Positions 16,794 to 25,321 of a stretch of DNA of 64,000 nt are shown in pieces (the first letter of the stretch is position 1; each line of letters begins with the position of its first letter). Made by a program: the position numbers and the translations under genes. The stretch spans positions 310,001-374,000 of the forward strand of contig CBDBKC010000035.1 in assembly GCA_965206655.1 (NCBI GenBank). The letters run 5' to 3'. Source of the stretch: JAPPLB01 sp965206655 (GTDB taxonomy: Bacteria > Acidobacteriota > Terriglobia > Bryobacterales > UBA6623). The notes under the pieces were generated by a model. The model was given only the letters and a program-made list of their open reading frames with translations. It was not told the origin of the DNA and made no database searches.

Positions 16794-18422
16794 TCACTCT
16801 GTCGCCACCAGCCCTTCGCTATGCATCAGGCTGTCTAGGAACCGCTCTCGGAACAGCAATAGCGTATTGGCGGAGCTCGATAGGCCCAAAACGTAGAGCA
16901 CAACGCCGCCGCCGATGGCTCCCAGCAATCCAGCCCCGTAGGCAAGGGGGCTGCCGCCCGATGCTCCAATCGCGAGCACCCCCAGCACAGGCGCCAACGA
17001 TAGAGGGAAGAGCACAAACTGTACCGCTGCGCGGATGCCGTGCCCCGCGCTTCCTCGTGAGATGCGGTCGGGATTACTCGGTACGGGGAACCGAACCGAA
17101 ATGTAGTTGCCCACTGTGAATAGGTAGAGCAGCGCGGTCGCGCCGATCACGAACGCCTCAATCACAGCCAGTGGACTACTCATCATGCCGAACCATCCGC
17201 TGACCAGGCCAATCAAGATTATTTCCAGCACGGCATACAAACCGGCCGCGAAATTCTTTGCCAAGAGTAACGACTTCATGCCGATCGGCAGAAAGAAGTA
17301 AGCCTGCGCGGCCTTGCGGTCAAACCCGAAACGATTCAGAAACATCACCGGCCCCAGCAGCAGGAAGGAGTACAGGCTGATCACCGCCACGGCGTGATTT
17401 GTCGCCCAATTTCCCGACGAAGAGTCCTTCCAAAAGCCGAGAATCGGCAGCCACGCGAAGACGCCGAACGTAAAACCGAGGAAGAACGGCAGCCGGAAAC
17501 GCGGGCTCCGCCACAGCGAGCGTACTTCTTTCTCAGCCAGCGCCGCGATCGGGTCCCCCGCCCACCCTGTCAGTCCGCGCAACAACCGCGTACCCAGCGC
17601 GTTCGCGGGCCGCCGCGCCGACGTGGGAAGATTGCTCAACTGCGACATCACGATCCCGAACTGCTGATAGCCGAAAACACCCGCCAGCCCGACCATGCTT
17701 ACCAACCCCATCCACTCGATCCACCCGCCTTGACCGAGGCTGACCTCCGCCGCGATGCCCGACGGCAGCGCCTGAATCGGGAAACCACGAGCGACAACCC
17801 ACATCTTCCGGACGAACTCCCGAAGCGTCTGGCTCCAAATCAACGCTTGCGGCAACATGAGAAAGCAAACCAACGCGACGACCACGATTTCGCGCAGCCG
17901 CCGCTGCCGAAACACCCGCTCAACGAAATTGCGGATCGCGGCCGATAGAAAGACATTTAGCAGCATGAACAAAGCGAAGCCCGCTGCCAGACTCACCTGA
18001 TTCATCGAACCGGCCGTCGCGAAGCCCGCCCAGAGACCCGTCAGGACGATCATCATTTCCGCCCCTGTAGTCAGCCGCAATAGGCACTCCACCGTAAACA
18101 GCGTCGGCAGCGCAATCGGATAGATGAACGTTCGCCGCATGTCAATCGACACGCCCAGCGAAAGCGTCAGCAGCGGGGTCAGTTGCCAGTACCCCATGAT
18201 GAACAGCAACATCCCGGGTAGAGCCGCTTCCAAATCCGCGGTTCCGATCAGATTGGGTATAACGGCAAACGCGAGCGCGATAGACACCCACACCGCGTAC
18301 CAAAAAAAGGCCAGCGTTACCGAAACGCGGGCCCCGCCATCGGCCTTCGAGGAACTCAGAGAGTGCTGAAACGTGCGTACCTGCACATGCAGCAACGCCA
18401 GGATCTGATGGCGGGGACTCAT
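16794..18422 (-). CDS. ABC-2 type transporter permease
   Basis: 542 residues with about ten hydrophobic helices (for example VSIALAFAVIPNLIGTA, LLFIMGYWQLTPLLTLSLG, FFLGFTFGVFAWLPILGFW, GAGLLGAIGGGVVLYVLGL) and cytoplasmic loops rich in Arg. No ATPase motif. Its start directly abuts the stop of the ABC ATPase gene, so they form one exporter. Substrate unknown. It ends 8 bases from the convergent cbiO gene. Confidence 0.8.
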   Translation of the reverse strand: MSPRHQILALLHVQVRTFQHSLSSSKADGGARVSVTLAFFWYAVWVSIALAFAVIPNLIGTADLEAALPGMLLFIMGYWQLTPLLTLSLGVSIDMRRTFIYPIALPTLFTVECLLRLTTGAEMMIVLTGLWAGFATAGSMNQVSLAAGFALFMLLNVFLSAAIRNFVERVFRQRRLREIVVVALVCFLMLPQALIWSQTLREFVRKMWVVARGFPIQALPSGIAAEVSLGQGGWIEWMGLVSMVGLAGVFGYQQFGIVMSQLSNLPTSARRPANALGTRLLRGLTGWAGDPIAALAEKEVRSLWRSPRFRLPFFLGFTFGVFAWLPILGFWKDSSSGNWATNHAVAVISLYSFLLLGPVMFLNRFGFDRKAAQAYFFLPIGMKSLLLAKNFAAGLYAVLEIILIGLVSGWFGMMSSPLAVIEAFVIGATALLYLFTVGNYISVRFPVPSNPDRISRGSAGHGIRAAVQFVLFPLSLAPVLGVLAIGASGGSPLAYGAGLLGAIGGGVVLYVLGLSSSANTLLLFRERFLDSLMHSEGLVATE

Positions 18423-19241
18423 TCAGAGCCAGTCCACATGAAGGGCTTCCTTATCGCCGCCAACGAGGCGGACAAATAGGTCCTCCAGCGTTTCTTCCGC
18501 CGTGCGCATCTCGGCCATCGATCCCTCGGCCAGAATGCTTCCGTTCGCGATGATCGCCACCCGGTCGCACAGGCGCTCGACGACTTCCAGCACGTGTGAG
18601 GTAAGGAAGACCGTCGCCCCGCGCTCGACTTGTTTCACCAGAATATCCTTCATTAACCGCGCTCCGACCGGATCGACGCCCTCGAACGGTTCGTCCAGCA
18701 GGAACAATTGGGGCCGGTGAATGAGGGCCGCCGCCAGCGCCAGACGTTTGCGCATCCCTTTCGAATATCCGGCGATCAGCGCGGTGGTGTCGATTTCGAG
18801 TTCGAATAATTCCATCAGTTCTCGCCCGCGGTCAATCGCCGTGCGGCTGTCGAGTCCGTAGACCCTGCCTACGAACTCCAGAAATTCCAGACCCCGCAGG
18901 CGATCAAACAGGACGGAATCATCAGGCACCACACCAAGCGATTGCTTGATCACGTCTGCCTTGCGCGGCATCGGCATGTCGAGCACTTCGACTTGACCGG
19001 CGTCAGCCTCGAACACCCCGGTGAGAATGTGAATCGTCGTTGTTTTCCCCGCACCGTTTGGGCCCAAAAATCCAAAGAAACTACCTCGCGGTACCGACAG
19101 GCTCAAGCCATCGAGAGCGAGCGTTTCGCCGAACCTCTTTGAAAGGCCCCGAATGCGAATCGCGTCGCTGGAAGGCGCCGGTAAGGAATCGGACACTGTC
19201 GCAAGCGCCGCCCGTGCAGCTCTCGTGTTCTCATCATCCAT
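18423..19241 (-). CDS. ABC transporter ATP-binding protein (ABC-2 exporter type)
   Basis: 272 residues. Walker A FLGPNGAGKTTTIHILTG (about residues 58-75), a D-for-Q variant of the Q-loop (LGVVPDDSVLFDRL), signature YSKGMRKRLALAAAL, Walker B LFLLDEPFEGVD and the H-loop LTSHVLEVVERL. The signature is YSKGM rather than LSGGQ, as in CcmA/NatA-like exporters. It pairs with the permease that follows without a gap. Substrate not inferable. Confidence 0.9.
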   Translation of the reverse strand: MDDENTRAARAALATVSDSLPAPSSDAIRIRGLSKRFGETLALDGLSLSVPRGSFFGFLGPNGAGKTTTIHILTGVFEADAGQVEVLDMPMPRKADVIKQSLGVVPDDSVLFDRLRGLEFLEFVGRVYGLDSRTAIDRGRELMELFELEIDTTALIAGYSKGMRKRLALAAALIHRPQLFLLDEPFEGVDPVGARLMKDILVKQVERGATVFLTSHVLEVVERLCDRVAIIANGSILAEGSMAEMRTAEETLEDLFVRLVGGDKEALHVDWL

Positions 19242-19327
19242 AAGCGGCGCGAATCGGATCTTCTGCTACTCTTCCCGCCCGCGAAACGGCAATGTACTTT
19301 TTTTCATGGCTCGGTGGGTGGGAAACA

Positions 19328-19356
19328 TTGACTTCCGATTCCTTCGACATTAGCAT
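19328..19356 (+). promoter_or_regulatory. Sigma-70-like promoter for the tsaD leader transcript
   Basis: TTGACT at 19,328-19,333, a 17-base spacer, then TAGCAT at 19,351-19,356. Spacing is ideal and both hexamers match the consensus in four or five positions. Predicted start is near 19,363. Confidence 0.6.
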
Positions 19357-19392
19357 GGGGTTAACACTGGCGAAAGGAGGTGATTCTGCTAT

Positions 19393-19437
19393 ATGAGTGA
19401 ACCTGGTAGTACTTCTTGCGGGGTGGCCGATAGCTGA
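19393..19437 (+). CDS. 14-residue micro-ORF with an unusually strong ribosome-binding site
   Basis: ATG AGT GAA CCT GGT codes for the peptide MSEPGSTSCGVADS followed by TGA. It is preceded by AAAGGAGGTGAT (19,373-19,384), a 12-base match to the complement of the canonical 16S rRNA 3' end, 8 bases before the ATG. Such a site on so short an ORF suggests a leader peptide or ribosome-binding regulatory RNA. No function is known to me. Confidence 0.5.
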   Translation: MSEPGSTSCGVADS

Positions 19438-19561
19438 AGCGACTTCTCCAATAGTGCAGATGCCCGGACCCAGTGATCGGGTCGCGATTCCTGTGGACCG
19501 GCCACCTCACAATCGGCTATACATTCACGACGCCGTGGGCCCTTAGCCCACGGCCTTTAGA

Positions 19562-19606
19562 AACACTCGCCCCCGAGGGGCAAGAATCTCTCGGGGGTGT
19601 TCTCTT
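19562..19606 (+). terminator. Intrinsic terminator between the leader RNA and tsaD
   Basis: AACAC(TCG)CCCCCGAG pairs with CTCGGGGGTGTT, giving a 12-bp stem with a 3-base bulge, followed by CTCTTTTG. It ends 18 bases before the tsaD ATG, so it must either stop a separate small transcript or attenuate tsaD. Confidence 0.65.
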
Positions 19607-19623
19607 TTGTCCTTCTTCGTCTC

Positions 19624-20712
19624 ATGTACATCCTCGGTATTGAAACCTCTTGTGACGAAACAGCGGCCGCGGTCATAGAAGATGGCGACCGCCTCCTTTC
19701 GAATATCGTCGCTTCGCAACTCCAGACTCATTACCGCTACGGCGGTGTCGTTCCCGAGATTGCCTCCCGCGAACACCTTCGCGCCATCGTCCCCGTTGTC
19801 CGCGAAGCTCTTGAGAAGGCCGGTTTGAGCTATCGGGACCTTGATGCCGTGGCCGTCACCCAAGGCCCCGGGCTGGTCGGTTCCCTCCTCGTCGGACTCA
19901 CTTTTGCCAAAGGACTCACTTTCTCCCTGCACATCCCGCTCATCGCAGTCAACCACATTGAGGGCCACATCCACGCCGTATTCCTCGAAGAGAAGCAACG
20001 CGGAGGCGACATCGAACTTCCCGCGCTGGCGCTGGTCGTCAGTGGCGGCCACAGCCACCTATTCTTCGTGGAAAGATCAGGTGGCGAAGAACGCTACGAC
20101 TACCGCCTGCTCGGAAAGACGCGGGACGACGCCGCGGGCGAAGCCTTCGACAAAGTCGCAAAGCTGTTAGGGTTCGGCTACCCGGGCGGCCCGCTTATCG
20201 ACAAACTCGCGCCGTATGGCAATGCATCAAAAGTCACCCTGCCGTTTTCGCGGATGAAGGGCAATCAGCTCGACCTGAGTTTCAGCGGACTCAAGACGGC
20301 GGTCCTGCGCTACGTTCGGGCTGCCGACATGGAGGAAGAGATCAACCACCGTAAGAAACTCTTTGTCGAAGGCCGGCCCGCGACGCTTGAGCCTATCCTC
20401 GAGGTGACCCCGCAACGAACCCTTGATCTGATGGCGGCGTTTCAAGCAACGGTCGTTGAAGAACTTTTGCGCCGCGCCGTGAAAGCCGCCGAAGGTGTTG
20501 ACGCTCGATCGCTCATCGTTTCGGGAGGCGTCGCCGCCAATTCCGGTCTCCGCAAAGCCTTCACGGCACTTCCTCTCCCGGTCTATTTCCCCACCCTCGG
20601 CCTTTCCACGGATAATGCCGCCATGATCGCCGCCGCCGCCTACCCTCGCCTCCAACAACGTCTCTTCGCACCCGACACCATTGCGGCCAAGCCGTCGCTT
20701 ACATTGGCTTAG
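19624..20712 (+). CDS. tsaD: tRNA N6-adenosine threonylcarbamoyltransferase TsaD
   Basis: 362 residues from the ATG at 19,624 (MYILGIETSCDETAAAV), the universal start of this family; an in-frame ATG 27 bases upstream lies in the terminator loop region and is unlikely. The iron-binding NHIEGHIHA (His111, His115), ASHK-fold phosphate motifs (VSGGHSHL, DDAAGEAFDKVAKLLG) and VSGGVAANSGLR are all present. It transfers the threonylcarbamoyl group to A37 of ANN-decoding tRNAs with TsaB/E, which are not in this window. Confidence 0.96.
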   Translation: MYILGIETSCDETAAAVIEDGDRLLSNIVASQLQTHYRYGGVVPEIASREHLRAIVPVVREALEKAGLSYRDLDAVAVTQGPGLVGSLLVGLTFAKGLTFSLHIPLIAVNHIEGHIHAVFLEEKQRGGDIELPALALVVSGGHSHLFFVERSGGEERYDYRLLGKTRDDAAGEAFDKVAKLLGFGYPGGPLIDKLAPYGNASKVTLPFSRMKGNQLDLSFSGLKTAVLRYVRAADMEEEINHRKKLFVEGRPATLEPILEVTPQRTLDLMAAFQATVVEELLRRAVKAAEGVDARSLIVSGGVAANSGLRKAFTALPLPVYFPTLGLSTDNAAMIAAAAYPRLQQRLFAPDTIAAKPSLTLA

Positions 20713-20746
20713 TCCCGATGTGCTTTCCTTGGGACGCTCAATGTTT

Positions 20747-20785
20747 CGGCCCCTTCGGGGCCGCGGGCACGGGCATGCCGTGCCC
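20747..20785. repeat. Two adjacent GC-rich hairpins after tsaD (REP-like or bidirectional terminator)
   Basis: CGGCCCC-TTC-GGGGCCG at 20,747-20,763 is followed by GGGCACGG-GCATG-CCGTGCCC at 20,765-20,785. They lie between convergent genes, where they could terminate both. The second hairpin resembles short palindromic repeats often found between genes in bacteria. Confidence 0.5.
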
Positions 20786-20811
20786 CTACATTTCATGCCT
20801 GCGCGGGTGAG

Positions 20812-21441
20812 CTAGACTTGGTGGATTTCGTCGCTCATCACGAAGAACTGAAAGCGTTCGGGAGGGAGGGAGGCGCTCAGGTTATCCGATACATCGGCCC
20901 AGGTCTGGTACGCCTTCTCGGCGAGCGTTGCGTTCAACAGGAAGAGAAACTGATCTGAGAAGAAGTCAATCGGCGGCGGCTGGCGGAACGTCAGCCGAAA
21001 GCCTACGGCGTTTCGGAGTTTCACTTCACCCTCCGCGACGCCCTTGTCTGACAGCAGGTTCACGAAGCTTGAGCGGCCCGCATGCGGCCAGATGTCGGGC
21101 TGCAAAAGGGGTCTGAGGGCGGGCTTTGTGTCGAACGTGATTTCACACTGCCGAATCCACTCAAGAATCGATTCGCCCCAACGCCACTCATCAAGGAACT
21201 TGCCGTATTGCTCGGCGAGGTTGATCGCCATCCCGAACTTGTGGTTCTCAAGGGTTCGGTCAGCAAGACCTCGAATGACGGCGCCAGCTACGAGCTCATC
21301 CCTCGAGACGATCTTCTCGGCTCGATCGACCGTCGACCCGAGGTCTTCGGGACTCGCCGCTTCCTTGAGTAGAAGCGGCGGCAACTCGTGGACGCGCTTC
21401 CCAGGAATCTCGACGTATTTGCGATCGCCAATGATCTTCAT
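20812..21441 (-). CDS. Hypothetical protein
   Basis: 209 residues, no signal peptide or membrane helix. Mixed alpha/beta composition with motifs I do not recognise (KIIGDRKYVEIPGKRVHELP, NHKFGMAINLAEQYGKFLDEW, NAVGFRLTFRQPPPIDFFSDQ). The start MKIIGD is preceded by a short A/G-rich stretch. It stands alone, convergent with tsaD. The frame has good coding character and few alternative ORFs opposite, so it is probably a real gene. Confidence 0.6.
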   Translation of the reverse strand: MKIIGDRKYVEIPGKRVHELPPLLLKEAASPEDLGSTVDRAEKIVSRDELVAGAVIRGLADRTLENHKFGMAINLAEQYGKFLDEWRWGESILEWIRQCEITFDTKPALRPLLQPDIWPHAGRSSFVNLLSDKGVAEGEVKLRNAVGFRLTFRQPPPIDFFSDQFLFLLNATLAEKAYQTWADVSDNLSASLPPERFQFFVMSDEIHQV

Positions 21442-21663
21442 GGGACTCTCTTAACGCTTCGGCCACGCTGTACCTGTTCCTTGGACGGCTCTCTCAGGGA
21501 CCAGGGTTTCGCTTGTTGTTGCAAAAATCATACTTCCAAAAAATGTTTTAGGCAACCCCGTGCCTTACCGGGGCGCCTTGTCCGGCGAACTCCTCTCCTG
21601 GCATGAGGGCCTCTTCTTACCAGATTACCTCGACATTCTTATCGGCTCTCCTGGGGTTCGTTC

Positions 21664-22914
21664 CTAGGAACGAGTAGGGTTTTCGTACCAGAAAACGCCC
21701 AGGTTATCCACTTCCTCACAGGTCAAGACGTCAAGATCGCCATCACCGTCGAGGTCGATCAGCTTGACGAGATCGAACTTGACGCCGGCGGGACCACTGA
21801 TCGCGTGTCCGGCCCAGCGGGATTCCGTGGGGTCCTTGTCGTAGGAGATCCACATGACGCCGTGCTTGTCTCCTTTGGCCATGCCGCAGGAGAAGACGAT
21901 GTCAAGCTTTCCGTCGAGATCGATGTCGGCGGCTTGCACTGCCTTGCCCAGGCCGATGTTGGGCGGAAGCCGAATGTCGTGGCGCTGCCAGGCGCCGCCC
22001 GTGCCGTCAGTACGGCGGTAGTAGAGGAGCAAGTCGGTGCGGTCGAGAACAAGCGCGTCTTCCAGTCCGTCTTGGTCGAGGTCGGCGAGATCCATGAACA
22101 TGACTTCGTGTTCGTCGGTGCTTCCGATGCGGTGGATCGGCCAGGTGTCATGGGCTTGCGCCTGTCCCGGGTTTTCGAGCCAAAGGGCTCCCCTGCGTGG
22201 GCCCTTGCGATCGGTGGCGACGATGTCGAGATCGCCGTCACCATCCATGTCGGAGGCAATCAGAGACATGATCCAGCCGGCATCGTACAGCGGATGCCAT
22301 TGCCAACCGGCTAGGTCGCGAGGGTTCTCGGGAGACTCCCACCAGCCGATCTGCCCGCCATCGTTCTTAGACCCCGCGACGAGATCGATGCCATTGTTGC
22401 CATCAATGTCGAGGGGTAAGGCGAACATCCATTGCTGTTTACCTTGGGATGCGGGAATTGGGGCTGTCTCCCAAGCCCCCGCATTGAGATAGTCGGCGGC
22501 GTCTTTGGGCGCCCAGTGGACGAACATCGTTCTCGTCTTACCTTCGCAGGAGCTGACGACATCCACCGCGCCGTCGTTGTCGAGATCAACAAATACAGCG
22601 TCTTCAGGGGACGCGACTTCGCCCACCGTGACAGCCGGCCATTTCTGCCGGGCGGAGGTAGGGCCGGGGTTCAGGTAGACGCGGAGGACCCCGCCTTGTT
22701 CCCAGCCGGTTGTAATGTCGAGTCGTCCGTCGCCATTCACGTCGTCGAGCCGAACCCCGTCGGCGCCGCGCGAAGAGTCGTCGATCGTATGGCGCATCCA
22801 GGCCACGGGCTCTTCCAGGGCTGGCGGCGAGGAAGAGGCGCAGGCGCTCAACAGGGCCGCAACACCGACCACCAAGCGGAACAAAGGCTTGGGCGTCGTC
22901 AAAAGGCGGGTCAC
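21664..22914 (-). CDS. FG-GAP/VCBS-repeat lipoprotein
   Basis: 416 residues. A signal peptide ends in the lipobox LLSAC (Cys about residue 25). The rest is a beta-propeller of repeated calcium-binding loops: DVNGDGRLDI, DLDNDGAVDV, DIDGNNGIDL, DMDGDGDLDI, DLDQDGLEDA, DIDLDGKLDI and DLDGDGDLDV. These are the D-x-N/D-x-D-G-x-x-D loops of FG-GAP/VCBS proteins. It follows the FMN dehydrogenase gene with a 4-base overlap (ATGA), so it is co-transcribed. It may be a surface or periplasmic binding partner of those enzymes; substrate unknown. Confidence 0.85.
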   Translation of the reverse strand: MTRLLTTPKPLFRLVVGVAALLSACASSSPPALEEPVAWMRHTIDDSSRGADGVRLDDVNGDGRLDITTGWEQGGVLRVYLNPGPTSARQKWPAVTVGEVASPEDAVFVDLDNDGAVDVVSSCEGKTRTMFVHWAPKDAADYLNAGAWETAPIPASQGKQQWMFALPLDIDGNNGIDLVAGSKNDGGQIGWWESPENPRDLAGWQWHPLYDAGWIMSLIASDMDGDGDLDIVATDRKGPRRGALWLENPGQAQAHDTWPIHRIGSTDEHEVMFMDLADLDQDGLEDALVLDRTDLLLYYRRTDGTGGAWQRHDIRLPPNIGLGKAVQAADIDLDGKLDIVFSCGMAKGDKHGVMWISYDKDPTESRWAGHAISGPAGVKFDLVKLIDLDGDGDLDVLTCEEVDNLGVFWYENPTRS

Positions 22915-24092
22915 CTGCTGTGGACTCGCACGAGCGAGCGGCTGAGGCCGGCAATGTTGGGCTGCCCGGCGAGACCCATCGATAGTGCGAGCTCGTGTTG
23001 GAGGATTTCGAGGAGTTTTTGCACGCCTTCAGCGCCGTAGGCAGCCAGAGCCCATAAGACCGGGCGGCCGAGTAGAACGGCGTCGGCCCCTAGGGCGAGG
23101 GCCTTCAGTATGTCGGTACCCCGCCGGAATCCGCCGTCGATGAGCACAGGGATACGTCCGGCGATGACGTCCGCGATTTCCGGAAGCATCTCGATCGTCG
23201 AAGGCGCGCCGTCGATCGCTCGGCCGCCGTGGTTCGAAACGATAATACCGTCAACACCGTGGTCCAGCGCTATTCGGGCTTCGGCGGAGCTGAGAATCCC
23301 CTTCACCAGCAACGGGACGGTGAGACCTTCTTTCACAGTTTCGATCTGGGGCCACGTCATTGATGTGCGGGCAGGGGTGGCGAGATTCCGCGGTGCGGTG
23401 CGCCCGTTGTGGATATCGCGCCATAAGCGAACTTTGGAGGGCGCACCGAGGGTGAGGCAGACCGACTTACAGCCTTGCTCGACGGCGGCGGCCGCCTGGC
23501 GCCGCACGTCGGCGTGATCGTCCGACGTGTCAACCTGAAACCAGGCCGAGCCTCCGGCTGCTTTCACGACTTCGGCAACCGGCTGGGCGGAACGCCCGCT
23601 GATCACCATGAGCGCCTTGGCGGCCTGCGCGCCGGCCGCCGTGGCGAGTTCACCCTCGGGATGCACCCGTTGGTGATTGGCGGTGGGGCCGACGAGAATC
23701 GGGCTGTGGAGGGATTGGCCGAACAGGTTCGTCGACAGATCCATTCCCTCGACGTTGACGAGAACACGGGGGCGCAGGGTAATGCGGTCGAAGAACTCGC
23801 GATTGCGGCGAAGTGTCGATTCCGAACCGGCGCCGCCGGCGACGTGGTCGTAGACCGCCTTGGCAAGCGAGTTCTCGGCGACACTCTCCATCTCGAGTGC
23901 GTTAACAACGCCGTCAAGAGGCGGCAAGCGCTCGGGCCAGTAGACCTCTTGGCGCTCCTGGCTTTGTGCGGCTACATTGGCCACGAAAGGTGAGGCAGCC
24001 ACGAATCGAAGGAACCACTCGACGGCTTGACGGCGAGTCGGAGCCGGAGCCCGTCCAGGAGCTGTCCGCTGCACTTGGTCTTGGGCCATCAT
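22911..24092 (-). CDS. Exported FMN-dependent alpha-hydroxy-acid dehydrogenase (lactate/glycolate type), copy 2
   Basis: 393 residues from the ATG at 24,092, which overlaps the upstream stop (ATGA). The N-terminus has a twin-arginine-like signal (TRRQAVEWFLRFVAASPFVANVAAQ in part). The FMN-dependent dehydrogenase barrel follows: HSPILVGPTANHQRVHPEGE, LLVKGILSSAEARIALDHG, the catalytic VSNHGGRAID (His and Arg) and the phosphate-binding LIDGGFRRGTDILKALALGA. Family enzymes oxidise L-2-hydroxy acids to 2-keto acids. Paralogue of the next gene upstream. Export is inferred from the leader only. Confidence 0.85.
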   Translation of the reverse strand: MMAQDQVQRTAPGRAPAPTRRQAVEWFLRFVAASPFVANVAAQSQERQEVYWPERLPPLDGVVNALEMESVAENSLAKAVYDHVAGGAGSESTLRRNREFFDRITLRPRVLVNVEGMDLSTNLFGQSLHSPILVGPTANHQRVHPEGELATAAGAQAAKALMVISGRSAQPVAEVVKAAGGSAWFQVDTSDDHADVRRQAAAAVEQGCKSVCLTLGAPSKVRLWRDIHNGRTAPRNLATPARTSMTWPQIETVKEGLTVPLLVKGILSSAEARIALDHGVDGIIVSNHGGRAIDGAPSTIEMLPEIADVIAGRIPVLIDGGFRRGTDILKALALGADAVLLGRPVLWALAAYGAEGVQKLLEILQHELALSMGLAGQPNIAGLSRSLVRVHSR

Positions 24093-25303
24093 GGGAAGTC
24101 TGTCCGTACGAGACCGCGATTGATATCGCCGAGCGAAGCGCAACCGGTGTGGGCCATCGCGAGCACCAATTCCGCGCGAAGAAGTTCGAGGGCGCGTTGG
24201 GCGCCCGCGGCACCGTAAGCACCGAGTCCCCATAGCGGAGGTCGCCCGACCGCTACGGCCTTCGCGCCGAGAGCCAGAGCTTTGAGCACGTCGGTTCCGC
24301 GGCGGATACCGCCATCCATCAACACCGGCAGCTTGCCGCCGACAGCCTCGACAACTTCTTCAAGTACCTCGAACGTGGCCGGCGCGGAGGCCAGGTAACG
24401 CGCGCCGTGGTTCGACACGATGATCGCGTCGACACCGTGCTGGACAGCGAGGCGCGCATCCTCGGCCGTCAGGATCCCTTTTAAGAGCAGCGGTAAATCC
24501 GTCCAGGAACGGATCGTTGCGATGATCGACCAATCGAGATCGGGATCTTGCGCTATGAGCCCGTAAGGGTATGTCTTCTCTTGGACGCCGCGCCGGCGCC
24601 CACGGGGTCTTGCCCGACGTTCTCGCTGGGAGCCGGCTGTTGCCGTGCGGAGATGTGTGTCATGCACAAGGCGCTCACGCGCTGAGTTCCACTGCGTGTC
24701 AACGGTGAGGCAAATGGCGAGGTAGCCGCTGTCGACGGCCGTATCTACTCGAGAATGCGCGGTGTCGGGATTGCGCCGGACGTAGACTTGCGCCCACAAA
24801 GGCCCGTCCGCGGCCTTGGCAATCGTGTCGAGTGGGAAGCTGGAGTTGTTGCTCACAGCCATCAGCGCTCCGGCGGCCGTGGCGCCCCGGTAGGTTTCCT
24901 GCTCGCCATCGTTGTGGAGCTGCGCGTGCGCCGCGGTGGGCGCGACAAAGATCGGGAAATCGAGCGGGCGGCCCAGCAGATCGAGCGATGTGTCAATCGT
25001 GCGGACATCGGCAACGGCGCGTGGTATGAGCGTTGCCCAGTCAAAGGCCTCCCGATTGCGCCGCAAGCTGAATTCGCTTTCGACGCCGCCCGTGATGTAG
25101 TCGTACGAAGTCCGGGTGATCTTGGCCCGCGCGACGGGCTCGAACTCGAAAACGGATGCGATTTCCTCGAGCGAAGGGATGCGCTCGTGATCGTCGCGGG
25201 GCGTATATTGCCCGCGCAGCAGCGGCGAGCCCGCGAGGAAAAGCGCGAACTGTTGGATAGCGGATCGCCGTGTCAGCAACTTCTCCATGAACACCGTGGG
25301 CAT
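24089..25303 (-). CDS. Exported FMN-dependent alpha-hydroxy-acid dehydrogenase, copy 1
   Basis: 404 residues (a start at the second Met, 25,288, gives 399). A twin-arginine-like leader (KLLTRRSAIQQFALFLAGSP) precedes the mature enzyme. Catalytic block VSNHGARYLA keeps His and Arg but has Ala for the usual second Gly; FMN phosphate block is LMDGGIRRGTDVLKALALGA. YDYITGGVESEFSLRRNREAFD is the conserved N-terminal family signature. It is a tandem paralogue of 22,911-24,092. A multihaem cytochrome gene lies 18 bases upstream and could be its electron acceptor. Confidence 0.86.
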   Translation of the reverse strand: MPTVFMEKLLTRRSAIQQFALFLAGSPLLRGQYTPRDDHERIPSLEEIASVFEFEPVARAKITRTSYDYITGGVESEFSLRRNREAFDWATLIPRAVADVRTIDTSLDLLGRPLDFPIFVAPTAAHAQLHNDGEQETYRGATAAGALMAVSNNSSFPLDTIAKAADGPLWAQVYVRRNPDTAHSRVDTAVDSGYLAICLTVDTQWNSARERLVHDTHLRTATAGSQRERRARPRGRRRGVQEKTYPYGLIAQDPDLDWSIIATIRSWTDLPLLLKGILTAEDARLAVQHGVDAIIVSNHGARYLASAPATFEVLEEVVEAVGGKLPVLMDGGIRRGTDVLKALALGAKAVAVGRPPLWGLGAYGAAGAQRALELLRAELVLAMAHTGCASLGDINRGLVRTDFP

Positions 25304-25321
25304 TGTAATACAGATGACCCG

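Larger units (their letters stand above)
19364..19606 (+). ncRNA. Candidate structured small RNA or attenuator leader upstream of tsaD
   Basis: A stretch of about 240 bases between a good promoter and a terminator, containing a 14-codon ORF, a small stem (GACCC-AGTGATC-GGGTC near 19,470), a long-range pairing of GGTGGCCG with CGGCCACC, an alternative pairing of GCCGAT with ATCGGC, and a perfect 9-bp hairpin at 19,532-19,554. Competing pairings of this sort suggest a regulated leader or a free small RNA. I do not recognise an Rfam family. Confidence 0.45.

Noticed and set aside
19435..19475. Selenocysteine read-through of the TGA ending the 14-codon ORF
   Set aside because: Only 12 further sense codons follow before a TGA stop, and no hairpin of SECIS type lies directly after the TGA.
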